From an uncultured Clostridia bacterium (GTDB taxonomy: Bacteria; Bacillota; Clostridia; TANB77; CAG-508), in contig CAKOWY010000001.1 of the NCBI GenBank assembly GCA_934129895.1, positions 372,001 through 436,000 of the forward strand: DNA of 64,000 nucleotides. The letters are read 5' to 3'. The notes under the pieces were generated by a model. That model was not told the DNA's origin and made no database searches. It saw only the letters and a program-made list of their open reading frames with translations. Of this stretch, positions 40,977 to 47,779 are shown one piece after another. Position numbers and translations under genes: made by a program. Positions within the stretch are counted from its first letter, which is position 1, and each line of letters opens with the position of its first letter.

Positions 40977-41268
40977 TATATTTACTCTTTTTGGCTTCTA
41001 ATACCTCTGCTGGTATTATTGAATTGTATCTTTCTCCATCAAATACATCTAATTCAATTGTTTTTGTCAATAAATCTGTATATGTATATGATGCAGTTCT
41101 ATTGTTTTCTTCATATTTAACAACAAAAAGATTGCTATATACTTTTTCTATTGTTCCTTCTTTTTCAAATTCCTTACTTCTTCCTAATGAACCTTTGACT
41201 TTTATCTTTTGTCCAATTTTGTCTGTAATATCTGTTTTTAGACTTGAAATATCTGTTCTACAAATCAT
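40963..41268 (-). CDS. veg: Veg-family protein
   Basis: 101 residues. The Veg/DUF1021 pattern is visible: DKIGQKIKVKGSLGRSK, an EGTIEKVYSNLFVVKYEE strand pair and ASYTYTDLLTKTIEL. In B. subtilis veg is strongly expressed and stimulates biofilm matrix genes by opposing SinR. This copy is longer than the usual 85-90 residues at the C-terminus. It is a single gene with a strong promoter, its own terminator, and a phased repeat array upstream that resembles the one in the surface-protein locus. Confidence 0.88.
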   Translation of the reverse strand: MICRTDISSLKTDITDKIGQKIKVKGSLGRSKEFEKEGTIEKVYSNLFVVKYEENNRTASYTYTDLLTKTIELDVFDGERYNSIIPAEVLEAKKSKYREQL

Positions 41269-41298
41269 TAGATCACCTACTTTGCTTAAGATATGCCA

Positions 41299-41326
41299 AG
41301 TATATCACATAATTTTCATTTGTCAA
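41299..41326 (-). promoter_or_regulatory. Strong sigma-A promoter of veg
   Basis: Minus strand TTGACA, 16-base spacer, TATACT, about 30 bases upstream of the start codon. B. subtilis veg is also known for a strong promoter. Confidence 0.75.
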
Positions 41327-41385
41327 AATATGCGTTTTTCTTTCATTTTCTCTAATTCTTAGAGCAATCAATGTTTTAACTATTG

Positions 41386-41426
41386 TTACATCAATATTAC
41401 ATTTATATTACATTTATATTACATTC
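41386..41426 (-). repeat. Four TTACAT units at exact 11-bp spacing upstream of veg
   Basis: TTACAT occurs at 41386, 41397, 41408 and 41419; the last three units are 11-bp copies of ATATTACATTT (41394-41426). The array begins about 60 bases upstream of the veg -35 box and runs into the last codons of yabG. Phasing equals one helical turn. It may bind an OmpR/PhoB-like regulator; a plain microsatellite is the alternative. Confidence 0.6.
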
Positions 41427-42238
41427 TTTTATTTATTATTATTATACTCTTTTTTCCTCTTGCTCCAATCCCATTTATTCCTCGTTTTCCATCTCTTAAT
41501 TCGTATGCAAAATCATCAATTGTTATATATTTATTTTTATCTGTTAAAGCAACATTTCTAGCAACAATTAATGGATCTAAAAAATCTATTAATATCCTAG
41601 CTGGTGAAGATGCAAAATTCGCACCTGCTGCCATTAGTGCTTCAAAATAACTTTGACATGCTCCAGCAAATATAACAAGTTCCTTTTTATATTCTTCTTC
41701 AAATCTTCTTGCTTCTTTAACTGTATTTATAAAATATCCAGAATTTCTATAGTTAAATATATCATCATATTTTTTATTATTACTAATCATCCCATCATGT
41801 CCGCGTTATTACAAGAATATCTGGATTATACATTTTTAATAATCTATATACAACTTTTGGCTGCCTATTTTCTGGTACGTTTTTTACAACTGCATCTAGT
41901 TTCATTTTTTTATAATATTCAATGGATTTTTCACTATATTTTTTATCTCCATCCAAATGTAATATTTTTCCTGTCTTTATTATTTTTTTATCTCTTCCTT
42001 CTCTTTCAATACATCTATTTATCTTTTCTTTTATGTTTTTTTCACATCTTTTTTCTTCATCTTTACTAAGTACTTTTAAATCATTAATATTTGCATCTGC
42101 TTCTACTCTAATATCTATACCTTTTAATATACATATTTTTTCATTATTCGATAAATTTATTATTTTGTCTACAAAAAACACAATATCATTATTATGTGAG
42201 TTTCTAGTAACTTTATCACCCTTTTTTATTTCTTTCAT
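41419..42238 (-). pseudogene. yabG: Sporulation protease YabG, disrupted by a single-base insertion
   Basis: Two adjacent frames together give a complete YabG, the protease that processes spore coat proteins. The N-terminal part (41795-42238) ends ...YNPDILVITRT; the C-terminal part (41419-41790) contains ELVIFAGACQSYFEALMAAG and ANFASSPARI. At about 41803 one extra base (C on the minus strand, within acgCggacat) breaks the frame; removing it restores ITGHDGMISNN, the expected family sequence. The rest of both halves is intact, so this is a recent mutation or a sequencing/assembly error. A good SD is not seen at the ATG. A sigma-K-type promoter lies upstream. Confidence 0.88.
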
Positions 42239-42316
42239 ATATTTATACTGAATAACGAATTCGCATTTTTCTATTACATAGTTGTATTATTCGCTAATTT
42301 ATTACTCCTTTCAATA

Positions 42317-42344
42317 TAATATATGAAATTTAGACATTTTTGTG
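42317..42344 (-). promoter_or_regulatory. Putative sigma-K promoter of yabG
   Basis: Minus strand CACA (the -35 mACm) and CATATATTA (-10 CATAnnnTA) with a 16-base spacer. B. subtilis yabG is transcribed by sigma-K. An orphan SD-like AAAGGAG (42302-42308) follows, without a start codon at proper distance. Confidence 0.45.
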
Positions 42345-42368
42345 TTTTGATTTCCAAATACATAAAAG

Positions 42369-42390
42369 AAGTCCCCTTAATTGGGGACTT
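42369..42390 (-). terminator. Terminator of spoVG
   Basis: Perfect stem AAGTCCCC / GGGGACTT with a six-base loop and a T-rich tail on the minus strand, 15 bases after the stop codon. Confidence 0.9.
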
Positions 42391-42405
42391 AATAATATTT
42401 ATATA

Positions 42406-42678
42406 TTATTCTGCTGATTCTTCTGTTTCAGGAGCTTCATAAGCCTCTAATATAGCGTTTTGAATCTTCTCTCTTGTATCAGCGTTGATTGGATGAGCTA
42501 TGTCTTTGAATTCTCCGTTTGGAGTTTTTCTGCTTGGCATAGCAATGAATAATCCATTTTGACTTTCGATAACTTTGATATCATGGATAACAAATTCATT
42601 ATCGAATGTTACAGAAGCAACAGCTTTCATTCTGTTCTCTGAATTTACTTTTCTTAAACGTACGTCTGTTATTTGCAT
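42406..42678 (-). CDS. spoVG: Septation/RNA-binding regulator SpoVG
   Basis: 90 residues. SpoVG is a small nucleic-acid-binding protein affecting asymmetric septation and many other processes. The family core is clear: ITDVRLRKV, FVIHDIKVIE, GLFIAMPSRKTPNGEFKDIA and HPINADTREKIQ. The start is the ATG six bases after GGAGGTG. A sigma-H-type promoter lies upstream, as in B. subtilis. Monocistronic, with its own terminator; divergent from murC. Confidence 0.97.
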   Translation of the reverse strand: MQITDVRLRKVNSENRMKAVASVTFDNEFVIHDIKVIESQNGLFIAMPSRKTPNGEFKDIAHPINADTREKIQNAILEAYEAPETEESAE

Positions 42679-42742
42679 TGTGTGCACCTCCACTGTTATA
42701 TTTTTTTGTACTAATAAGGTTTATATCTTATGTACTATTTTA

Positions 42743-42772
42743 TTATTCTCCAATATTTTCTTTTTTCCCTCT
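42743..42772 (-). promoter_or_regulatory. Putative sigma-H promoter of spoVG
   Basis: Minus strand AGAGGGAAA (-35) and GGAGAATAA (-10) with a 12-base spacer, matching RnAGGAwww-N11-12-RnnGAATww with one mismatch. spoVG of B. subtilis is a classical sigma-H gene. Confidence 0.7.
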
Positions 42773-42826
42773 TTTTTTTCGAAAAATTTCAAAATTTATT
42801 TTTTTGAATTTCTTGTAACAAAAAAC

Positions 42827-42855
42827 TTGAATTTTGCATGATATAAGTATATAAT
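42827..42855 (+). promoter_or_regulatory. Sigma-A promoter of murC
   Basis: Plus strand TTGAAT, 17-base spacer, TATAAT, about 45 bases upstream of the start codon. Confidence 0.75.
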
Positions 42856-42900
42856 GTGTGCTGAATAATACACAAATAAAAAATACAAGGGGAGTTTTAA

Positions 42901-44286
42901 ATGCCAAATATTAATAATTTAAAAAAATATAAAAAAATATATATGATAGGAATTGGTGGAATTAGCATGAGTGGAATTGCCGAAATTCTTGCTAATTGGG
43001 GATTCTCTGTTTCTGGAAGCAATAATGTAGATTCAGAAATTTTACACACTTTAGAAAATGCAGGAATTAAAGTTCATATTGGACATAATGCTCAAAATGT
43101 CGTTGGAGCTGATTGTGTTGTTTATACAGCTGCAATTCATCCAGATAATCCTGAACTTGTACATGCAAAAGAACTTGGAATTCCAACTATAGAAAGATCT
43201 GATTTTTTAGGTGAACTTACAAGATGTTATAAAAACACAATTGCTATTTCTGGAACACATGGAAAAACAACTACAACATCACTTGTTTCTTTATGTTTTT
43301 TAGAGGCTTTAAGAGATCCAAGTATACAAGTTGGTGCAATAATAAAAGAACTTGATGGAAATTATAGAGTTGGAAATAGTGAAAATTTTATAATTGAAGC
43401 CTGTGAATATGTTGAAAGTTTCTTAAAATTTAGTCCAAAATCTGAAATAATTTTAAATATTGACAATGATCATTTAGATTATTATAAAAATTTAGAAAAT
43501 ATAAAAAATGCCTTTATAAAATATGTAAAATTACTACCTGAAGATGGACATTTAATAATAAATGCTGATGATAATAATTGTTTAGACCTACCTGTTTATT
43601 CAAAAGCTCAAGCAATTAAATATGGTATCGAAAATGATGATGTTGATTTTCAAGCAAAAAATATTAAATTTAATGATGAAGGAATGGCTGAATTTGATAC
43701 TTATAAATATAATGAATTTTATGAACATATTTTACTTTCTATTCCAGGAAGACATAATGTTTTAAATGCTTTAGCTTGTATTGCTTTATGTGATACATAT
43801 GGAATTTCAAAAACTGATATAAAAAATGCTATTCATAAATTTAAAGGTGCTGATAGAAGATTCGAATTTAAAGGTATGTTAAATGGTGCTAGAGTTTATG
43901 ATGATTATGGACATCATCCAACAGAAGTTAAAGCTACTGCAAAAGCTTTAAAAAATAAAAAATATAATAAATCTTGGGTTGTATTCCAACCACATACATA
44001 TAGTAGAACATTCAATCTTTTAGATGATTTCGCAAATGCTTTACTTGAATTTGATAATATTATTGTTACAGATATTTATGCAGCAAGAGAAACTAATACT
44101 TATAATATTTCTTCAAAAGATTTGGTTAATAAAATAATTGAATTAGGAAAAAATGCTATATATCTTCCTTCTCTTGAAGAATGTGCTTCTTATCTAAAAG
44201 AGAATGTAAAAAAAGATGATATTGTTCTTACTTTAGGAGCTGGAACTGTTACAAATATAGGACCTATGATTGTTGAAAAGAGATAG
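42901..44286 (+). CDS. murC: UDP-N-acetylmuramate--L-alanine ligase
   Basis: 461 residues, normal length. Adds L-Ala to UDP-MurNAc in peptidoglycan precursor synthesis. Rossmann start IGIGGISMSGIAEIL, the ATP loop SGTHGKTTTTSL (about 117-128), NIDNDHLDYY (about 182-191), and DDYGHHPTEVKAT (about 332-344). GGGGAG lies six bases before the ATG. One of only four plus-strand genes in the window and in a single-gene transcript. Confidence 0.97.
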   Translation: MPNINNLKKYKKIYMIGIGGISMSGIAEILANWGFSVSGSNNVDSEILHTLENAGIKVHIGHNAQNVVGADCVVYTAAIHPDNPELVHAKELGIPTIERSDFLGELTRCYKNTIAISGTHGKTTTTSLVSLCFLEALRDPSIQVGAIIKELDGNYRVGNSENFIIEACEYVESFLKFSPKSEIILNIDNDHLDYYKNLENIKNAFIKYVKLLPEDGHLIINADDNNCLDLPVYSKAQAIKYGIENDDVDFQAKNIKFNDEGMAEFDTYKYNEFYEHILLSIPGRHNVLNALACIALCDTYGISKTDIKNAIHKFKGADRRFEFKGMLNGARVYDDYGHHPTEVKATAKALKNKKYNKSWVVFQPHTYSRTFNLLDDFANALLEFDNIIVTDIYAARETNTYNISSKDLVNKIIELGKNAIYLPSLEECASYLKENVKKDDIVLTLGAGTVTNIGPMIVEKR

Positions 44287-44300
44287 TTATAAAACTATCT
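44281..44300. terminator. Hairpin between convergent murC and ytfJ
   Basis: Stem AGATAGTT / AACTATCT with a four-base loop; it overlaps the murC stop. T-runs are modest on both sides. Confidence 0.55.
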
Positions 44301-44302
44301 CT

Positions 44303-44920
44303 TTATTCTTCCCCAAAAACTTCTCCATCTGATTCAATTATTTCAATATTCATCTTATTTTCTTTTTGAGAATCAGCTTCATTTCGAGCAATTTTTCCAT
44401 CTTGTTTTTTCACTTCTTCGCTTTTTTCTTCTTGATTTTTATTGCAATCTGATTTTTTACAATTCTTCTTTTTTATATCTTCTAAAATTCTTTTTGTTCT
44501 TTCATCTTTTTGACAAATAGTTTTATTAAACATTTCATTAATTTTTTGTATTAAATCCGGAACATAATCTATAAGTCTATCAATACAAGATTGATGGTCA
44601 ACAGGCATTAATTTTACATTATCTCCTTGCACAACTAAAAAAGCAACTGGGTTTATTGAAACACCTGCTCCTGCTCCACCTCCAAATGGTAATTTATATT
44701 CAATTTCTTCATCTTTGTCTTTCATCCTGTATTGTTTTATAGTTTCTCCTGAAAATTCGCTTCCACCTGCTGCAAATCCAAAAGATACTTTAGAAATTGG
44801 AATAATTGTAATTCCATTCATTGATTGAATTGGCTCACCAATTATAGTATTTACATCTACCATATTCTGAATACTACTCATTGCTGTCATCATTAAATTT
44901 TCAATAGGATGTTCTCCCAT
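44303..44920 (-). CDS. ytfJ: Spore protein YtfJ/GerW family
   Basis: 205 residues. The GerW/YtfJ family is expressed in the forespore and supports germination in Bacillus. The core is clear: NANTIIGEPI-like NTIIGEPIQSMNGITIIPIS (about 24-43), VSFGFAAGGSEF, a Gly-rich GGGAGAGVSINPVAFLVV (about 80-97). The last 75 residues are an extra Lys/Glu-rich tail with two Cys, longer than usual. It follows DUF2953 as in other Clostridia. Confidence 0.92.
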   Translation of the reverse strand: MGEHPIENLMMTAMSSIQNMVDVNTIIGEPIQSMNGITIIPISKVSFGFAAGGSEFSGETIKQYRMKDKDEEIEYKLPFGGGAGAGVSINPVAFLVVQGDNVKLMPVDHQSCIDRLIDYVPDLIQKINEMFNKTICQKDERTKRILEDIKKKNCKKSDCNKNQEEKSEEVKKQDGKIARNEADSQKENKMNIEIIESDGEVFGEE

Positions 44921-44965
44921 AATATCACTTACCTTATTTTAAAATTTAGATTTTTATTTAAGGGT

Positions 44966-45520
44966 TTATCCATAAACCTTTCCTTTTATATTATCTTTTA
45001 TAAATTTATATATATAATGCATCAAATATATTGTAAATATACCATTTAGATTGATTTTTAATAAATTTTTATTTGCATAAATTGGCAAAATCTGATATTT
45101 AGGCTTTTTTATAATTATTCCTAATATTCCTGCTAAAACTCCAACTAATATTGCTGTAATTCCTGCATTTTCTGTTCCAATTTGCAAATCCAAATCTATC
45201 TTTCTTATATCTATATTAATATTTTGTATTAATTCCAAATAATTTATTTTTATATCTTTATTTTTTAAAATCTTTATATCAAAATCACTTGCTTCAAATT
45301 TTACATCTTTCATTGGTATATTTCTTACATTTTTTCTAAATAATTTAATTTTATTAAATAATAATAAATAAACATATATTTTCCCATCTTTATTTAATTT
45401 TTCATTTGCTTCTGTATTAATTATAAGATTTTCTACATCTATACCAATTTTACTTGTATGTATTGCCAATATTAAAATTATAAATATTATTAATATAAAA
45501 AGAAAAAACAATATTATCAA
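44966..45520 (-). CDS. DUF2953 membrane-associated protein
   Basis: 184 residues. One N-terminal membrane helix (about 2-20) and a second hydrophobic segment (about 120-138); between them a beta-rich domain. DUF2953 proteins usually lie directly upstream of ytfJ in spore formers, as here (45 bases), and are thought to act in sporulation, but no activity is known. The call rests on layout and context more than on strong motifs. Confidence 0.7.
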   Translation of the reverse strand: MIILFFLFILIIFIILILAIHTSKIGIDVENLIINTEANEKLNKDGKIYVYLLLFNKIKLFRKNVRNIPMKDVKFEASDFDIKILKNKDIKINYLELIQNINIDIRKIDLDLQIGTENAGITAILVGVLAGILGIIIKKPKYQILPIYANKNLLKINLNGIFTIYLMHYIYKFIKDNIKGKVYG

Positions 45521-45567
45521 CTCTTTTCTTAAAAGTTATAATATTATTTTTTCCTATTTTTTCTTTT

Positions 45568-46335
45568 TTAATCTTCAATTTGTTTTGGGTGAAATTTTGA
45601 CTTTTCTACCTCTATGTCTCCAAACAATTCCTCTTGTTCTGTCACAACTTTATTTCTACGTGACATTTCTAAAAGTCCTGTAAATGCTGTAACTACTTCA
45701 TTCTTACTATGTTTTTTTAATGTAAATAATTTATTAAATGTAAATTTTTTATATTTTATTAATGCTCTATACATATCTTTTACTTTATCTCCAACAGAAA
45801 ATGTTTCTGTAATTGCTATTTTTTCAATATTTGCCGCATTTTCGTTTATCTTTTCTGCATTTGTTCGAATTAATCTTTGATAAATTTCTGGAATTATATT
45901 TGGAGTATATTCTTTTTGAATTTTTTGTTTTGGCAATTCAATTTCTTCTGACATTCTAAATAATCTTTTTGAATTTACCAAAAAATCTTCTTTTAATTTT
46001 TTTGTTATTTCTTTATATTTCTTATATTCAATAATTCTTCTAATAAGTTCTTCTTCAGTAATTTCTTCATCTTCCGCTTCTGCCTTTGGCAATAAATGTT
46101 TGGATTTTAAATATAATAATGTTGATGACATAACTAAAAATTCACTTGTTATATCTAAATTCATTTTTTCCATTTGATTTATATAATCTATATATTGATC
46201 TGCTATTTCACTAATATTTATGTCATAAATATCCATTTTATTTTTGTCTATTAAGTGGCATAATAAATCTAATGGTCCTTCAAAATTTTCTAATTTTATT
46301 GAGTATATTTTTCCCATTGTAATTAAATTTTGCAT
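45568..46335 (-). CDS. scpA: Segregation and condensation protein A
   Basis: 255 residues. ScpA is the kleisin of the Smc-ScpAB complex that organises chromosomes. The N-terminal LENFEGPLDLLCHLIDKNKMDIYDI is diagnostic (read in two parts: LENFEGPLDLL and NKMDIYDI), followed by ITSEFLVMSSTLLYLKSKHL. The C-terminal winged-helix part is present. The usual next gene scpB is missing: only 47 bases separate scpA from DUF2953. AAGGAAGGA lies before the ATG. Confidence 0.95.
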   Translation of the reverse strand: MQNLITMGKIYSIKLENFEGPLDLLCHLIDKNKMDIYDINISEIADQYIDYINQMEKMNLDITSEFLVMSSTLLYLKSKHLLPKAEAEDEEITEEELIRRIIEYKKYKEITKKLKEDFLVNSKRLFRMSEEIELPKQKIQKEYTPNIIPEIYQRLIRTNAEKINENAANIEKIAITETFSVGDKVKDMYRALIKYKKFTFNKLFTLKKHSKNEVVTAFTGLLEMSRRNKVVTEQEELFGDIEVEKSKFHPKQIED

Positions 46336-46378
46336 TTTGTTTTCCTTCCTTCAAGCTCCAACTCCACCAAAAATTAAT

Positions 46379-46882
46379 TTATTCATATTTGCTTATTGGA
46401 TATCCTTTTCTAAACAAATATTGATTAATTTTTTCTTCTTCCATATTTCCAGCTTTTTTTCTTCTTATTTTCTCTATACATCTTTTTTCATATTCTTCAA
46501 GTTCTTCTTGATTATTTTCTATGTATTTTTCTACTAATTTTTTATCTAATCCCTTTTCTAAAAGTTTGTATTTTAACTCTCTTATTGATAAAGTTTTTAG
46601 CATCATATATTCATTTACTTGTTTTTGAATAAATTGATAATCATCCAAATATTTTGCTTCTTTTAGATATTCAATTATTTCATCAAGTAGTTGTTCATCT
46701 ATTTCATTTTTAAATTTTTTTCTTACTTCTTGTTCTGTTCTTTTTTTATATGTTATATATTTCATTATTCTTGTTTTGGCTTCATCTTTTCTTTTTAAAT
46801 CATTAATTTTTATTGTTTTTACATCTTCTAAATTTATTGATTTTAATGACTCAAAATCTTCTACATTGTTTATAATTTTCAT
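46379..46882 (-). CDS. recX: Regulatory protein RecX
   Basis: 167 residues. RecX modulates RecA filaments. Three-helix RecX repeats are visible, including YITYKKRTEQEVRKKF (about 42-57), the YLKEAKYLDDYQFIQ region (about 72-86) and the SIRELKYKLLEKGLDKKL segment (about 98-115). recA is not nearby. An AAGGAG SD precedes the ATG. It lies just upstream of scpA. Confidence 0.88.
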   Translation of the reverse strand: MKIINNVEDFESLKSINLEDVKTIKINDLKRKDEAKTRIMKYITYKKRTEQEVRKKFKNEIDEQLLDEIIEYLKEAKYLDDYQFIQKQVNEYMMLKTLSIRELKYKLLEKGLDKKLVEKYIENNQEELEEYEKRCIEKIRRKKAGNMEEEKINQYLFRKGYPISKYE

Positions 46883-47030
46883 TATGTTTGCTCCTTTTAA
46901 TTAATTTTATATGATTTTTTATTTTTTTGCAAGAATTTTCAAGTATATTTTGTTTTAATAAATTAATACTATAAATAAGGTTTTATTTTGAAACCTTTAG
47001 TTGGAATTTTTAGAAAGGAATGTAGACATT

Positions 47031-47519
47031 ATGAATAAAAAATTGCTTATTACAATTGGTTTGGCTATAGCAATAATATTCTCTTTTTCTGTTACTTTAA
47101 GCTTTGCTGCTGAAAATACTATGCAAAATGCTGGTAATGATGTTGTTAATGGTGTAAGAGATGTTGTTGGCGGAGCCGAAAATGCTGTCGAAGATGCTGT
47201 AAAAGGTGTTGGAGATGGTGTAAATGATATAACAAATTCAAATAATCAAAACAACAATGGTACAAATAATACTAAAAATAATGATATAATGACAGGAATA
47301 GGTAATGATGCAAATTCAGCTGTTAGAAATACAACTAGTTATAATGCATCAAGAACTGCAACAGATACAAACACTGGTAATTTCTTAGGTATGAATTCTA
47401 CTATGTGGACTTGGATTATAATCGCTGTTGCAGCTGCTGTTATTATTGCTTTAATTTGGTATTATGCTTCTTCTAATAATAGAAGAACTAATTACTATGA
47501 TGATGACAATAATCGTTAA
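47031..47519 (+). CDS. Exported single-pass protein with amphipathic repeat region, unknown function
   Basis: 162 residues, not recognised. A signal peptide (MNKKLLITIGLAIAIIFSFS...SFAAEN), an amphipathic region with repeats such as NAGNDVVNGVRDVVGGAENA and VEDAVKGVGDGVND, an Asn/Thr-rich linker, a C-terminal membrane helix (about 127-148) and a tail NNRRTNYYDDDNNR. The ATG follows AAAGGA by 11 bases; an in-frame TTG ten codons earlier has no SD. The inverted repeat AAGGTTT / AAACCTT lies just upstream (46977-46997). It may be an envelope or spore-surface protein; there is no family evidence. Confidence 0.75.
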   Translation: MNKKLLITIGLAIAIIFSFSVTLSFAAENTMQNAGNDVVNGVRDVVGGAENAVEDAVKGVGDGVNDITNSNNQNNNGTNNTKNNDIMTGIGNDANSAVRNTTSYNASRTATDTNTGNFLGMNSTMWTWIIIAVAAAVIIALIWYYASSNNRRTNYYDDDNNR

Positions 47520-47558
47520 TTTTTAAGTAAAAAACAGATTTAAGAATTTCTATTCAAC

Positions 47559-47597
47559 AAAAAGACTTCATAACATATTCGCTATGAAGTCTTTTTT
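47559..47597. terminator. Bidirectional terminator between convergent genes
   Basis: Stem AAAAAGACTTCATA / TATGAAGTCTTTTT with a ten-base loop and a T-run. It overlaps the end of the 65-residue minus-strand gene. Confidence 0.85.
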
Positions 47598-47779
47598 TGT
47601 GTTTCTAATATTCTCTCATATTCTTCCGTTTTTTGTGCAATTCTTCTATTATTTATTTTAATTTCTTCATTAAGAATTTGTAATATTCTTGATATTGTTT
47701 CAGAATCTAATGTTTTAATATTTATCTCTTCTTTTTTCACTTTTTGATATATATCAAAAAATTGTTTTTTATTTTTCAT
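47582..47779 (-). CDS. Small helical protein, 65 residues
   Basis: Not recognised. Charged and helical (Lys/Glu/Ile-rich). Its ATG overlaps the end of the large sigma/alpha-like gene by 11 bases and has AAAGGAG nine bases upstream, so it is translated from the same transcript. Its size and position suggest a partner of that protein; this is inference. Confidence 0.65.
   Translation of the reverse strand: MKNKKQFFDIYQKVKKEEINIKTLDSETISRILQILNEEIKINNRRIAQKTEEYERILETQKKTS

Noticed and set aside
41386..41426. CRISPR array
   Set aside because: Units are only 11 bp with no spacers and there are no cas genes; it is a short tandem/phased motif array.
42239..42308. Small leader peptide between the orphan SD (AAAGGAG) and yabG
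   Set aside because: No ATG, GTG or TTG lies 5-12 bases after the SD; the only ATG in the region is followed directly by stop codons.
46950..46980. Forespore sigma-F/G promoter before the exported protein at 47031
   Set aside because: GTATA and AATACTA are at roughly suitable spacing, but in DNA this AT-rich the match is too weak to claim.
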